Source: an uncultured Clostridia bacterium
GTDB lineage: Bacteria > Bacillota > Clostridia > TANB77 > CAG-508
NCBI GenBank assembly: GCA_944393755.1
Contig: CALYBF010000073.1
Location: 1-7,054, forward strand
Length of the DNA stretch: 7,054 nucleotides
Reading direction: 5' to 3'
Of the stretch, positions 6,139 to 7,054 are shown piece by piece. The translations under genes and the position numbers were made by a program. Numbering within the stretch: position 1 is the first letter of the stretch; each line of letters starts with the position of its first letter. The notes below the pieces were generated by a model. That model had not been told where the DNA came from. It ran no database searches and saw nothing but the letters and a program-made list of their open reading frames with translations.

Positions 6139-6892
6139 TTTCTTCTTTCACCTTTTTAACAAACCTATATAATGTTGCTCTACTTACTTCAAAAATAGTT
6201 GCAAGCTCTTTTTTTGAATATTCATATCTATTTTTTTCTAAATACATAATAAATTTTTTTAATAATTTTTTATCTTTTTTTGTTCTTTCTATATTTAATT
6301 TTTCCTGCTCCATAAATTCATAAAGCTTTTCTTCTAATCTGACTTTGTTATCATAAATATTTTGATATGGTATTTCTTTAAACGTTTCGATGTAATCTTG
6401 TGATTTTAAAAATAAAAAGTCCAAAATTCTTTGATTTAAAAAACCTGAATTGTTTATATAATCATTGTATGATGAATATTTATATTCACTTTCTCTTTTT
6501 ACAATATTAGCTTTTACGGGGTTCATATGTATATATTTTATGCAAGTACATAATTGTTTTCTTGTTTTAATTAAAATAGATTTAAATCTGTTTCTAAAAA
6601 CATATCCTACTCTATTGTGTTTTTTATTATAATATCTTCCATAAGCCGAATTTATTATCCCTAAAAAAGAACTTATATTTTTTATACTATTAGAATAAAG
6701 AATTAAATGTGTATGATTGTCCATAATGCAATAACAAATAATATCTATGTTATATTTTTTATAATATTTTTTTAATAAACTTAAATATTTGTTTTTATCT
6801 TCTTTCTCTTCAAATATATATTCTTTATTTATCCCTTGTACGATATGATGACATATTTTTCTTTCTAACAAAATTCTTGCGTTTCTTGGCAC
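6122..6892 (-). CDS. REP-associated-type tyrosine transposase (Y1/HUH family, RAYT)
   Basis: This 256-aa protein belongs to the Y1 transposase superfamily of single-strand DNA HUH nucleases. It opens with MPRNARI and continues with QGINKEYIFEEKEDKNKYL. The metal-binding HUH pair is H60-T61-H62 in MDNHTHLIL. GYVFRNRFKS (96-105) and KYIHMNPVKA (119-128) follow; Y120 is the likely nucleophile by analogy with E. coli TnpA-REP. The C-terminal KKELATIFEVSRATLYRFVK is a helix-turn-helix. RAYTs are usually single-copy, domesticated relatives of IS200/IS605 transposases that act on REP palindromes. GTG 6892-6890 has GGAGG (6904-6900) seven bases upstream. I see no IS ends, target duplication or REP hairpins here. 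It heads the operon and overlaps comF, so it looks like a resident gene rather than a mobile element. All core motifs are intact. Confidence 0.92.
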   Translation of the reverse strand: MPRNARILLERKICHHIVQGINKEYIFEEKEDKNKYLSLLKKYYKKYNIDIICYCIMDNHTHLILYSNSIKNISSFLGIINSAYGRYYNKKHNRVGYVFRNRFKSILIKTRKQLCTCIKYIHMNPVKANIVKRESEYKYSSYNDYINNSGFLNQRILDFLFLKSQDYIETFKEIPYQNIYDNKVRLEEKLYEFMEQEKLNIERTKKDKKLLKKFIMYLEKNRYEYSKKELATIFEVSRATLYRFVKKVKEENESII

Positions 6893-6989
6893 AATAATTC
6901 CTCCATTTCATTTTTAAAGTTTTATTTTTTTCTTGGATTTATTAGAAAAAATATTGATTTAAAATATTTTCGAATTTTAATTTTAATTA
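6893..6989 (-). promoter_or_regulatory. 5' untranslated leader of the operon
   Basis: About 95 nt of very A+T-rich sequence separate the -10 box from the RAYT start codon. It contains the GGAGG ribosome binding site (6904-6900) and a short AAAATATTTT palindrome (6961-6970). I see no stable hairpin, riboswitch or terminator in it. Confidence 0.5.
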
Positions 6990-7019
6990 ATTATACTAAG
7001 TATATACTTTTTATGTCAA
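6990..7019 (-). promoter_or_regulatory. Sigma-A-type promoter of the RAYT-comF-KAP-fbp-rdgB operon
   Basis: Consensus TTGACA (7019-7014) and consensus TATAAT (6995-6990) are separated by 18 bp. A/T-rich sequence upstream (7020-7054) could act as an UP element. The spacer holds a perfect 12-bp palindrome, AAGTATATACTT (6998-7009), a candidate operator. No other promoter of this quality lies between here and rdgB, so it probably drives the whole run. Confidence 0.85.
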
Positions 7020-7054
7020 GAATATTTTACATTTTTCACAAAATTTTCATATTT

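Noticed and set aside
6122..7054. Complete IS200/IS605-type insertion sequence
   Set aside because: The transposase is intact, but I found no subterminal hairpins, no partner tnpB and no clear boundaries, and the gene is integrated into the operon by overlap. RAYT fits better.
1..7054. CRISPR array, tRNA or rRNA genes
   Set aside because: No spaced direct repeats, cloverleaf-like segments or rRNA-like conserved stretches were seen. Nearly all of the window is explained by minus-strand coding sequence.

Overview
The window is very A+T-rich (roughly three quarters A+T by eye) and reads as a low-GC Bacillota genome, probably a clostridial relative. Evidence: strong GGAGG-type ribosome binding sites, sigma-A-like TTGACA/TATAAT promoters, a class III (Firmicutes-type) fructose-1,6-bisphosphatase, and an infC leader with an attenuator as in Bacillus. 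TGA is not used as a sense codon, so the standard bacterial code fits. I cannot name a genus.

Every gene I accept is on the minus strand, so transcription runs from high to low coordinates. A promoter at 6990-7019 feeds a compact gene run: a REP-associated-type tyrosine transposase (RAYT, 6122-6892), overlapping by 17 bp a comF-family phosphoribosyltransferase (5242-6138); a KAP-family P-loop NTPase (3197-5186); class III fructose-1,6-bisphosphatase fbp (1207-3181); a small charged helical protein of unknown function (843-1184); and rdgB/HAM1 XTP/dITP pyrophosphatase (265-843), whose ATG overlaps the previous stop as TAATG. Gaps are 0-55 bp and I see no internal terminator, so this looks like one operon. 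Downstream, a strong promoter at 189-217 starts an approximately 140-nt leader that ends in an intrinsic terminator just before infC. Only the first 14 codons of infC (IF-3) are in the window, and they begin with ATA.

The main result is that two adjacent operon genes are each broken by one extra base. The KAP gene is interrupted inside its Walker A motif (5099-5100). The fbp gene is interrupted in its conserved C-terminal GNGKLLVIDGGF region (1492-1493). Removing one base in each case restores 662-aa and 657-aa proteins with complete family motifs. The apparent small gene at 1207-1419 is therefore the C-terminus of Fbp, and the ATG at 5116 is a false start for the KAP protein. In both places the extra base can be read as a C in front of a GG glycine codon, which suggests a systematic sequencing or assembly error, although real inactivation is possible.

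Functionally, the operon mixes housekeeping work (gluconeogenesis by Fbp, nucleotide-pool cleaning by RdgB) with accessory genes (RAYT, KAP NTPase, ComF). The other strong observation is the infC leader. The 5' end of the leader can pair over 11 bp with the apical part of the terminator hairpin, as expected for an L20-type autoregulatory attenuator.
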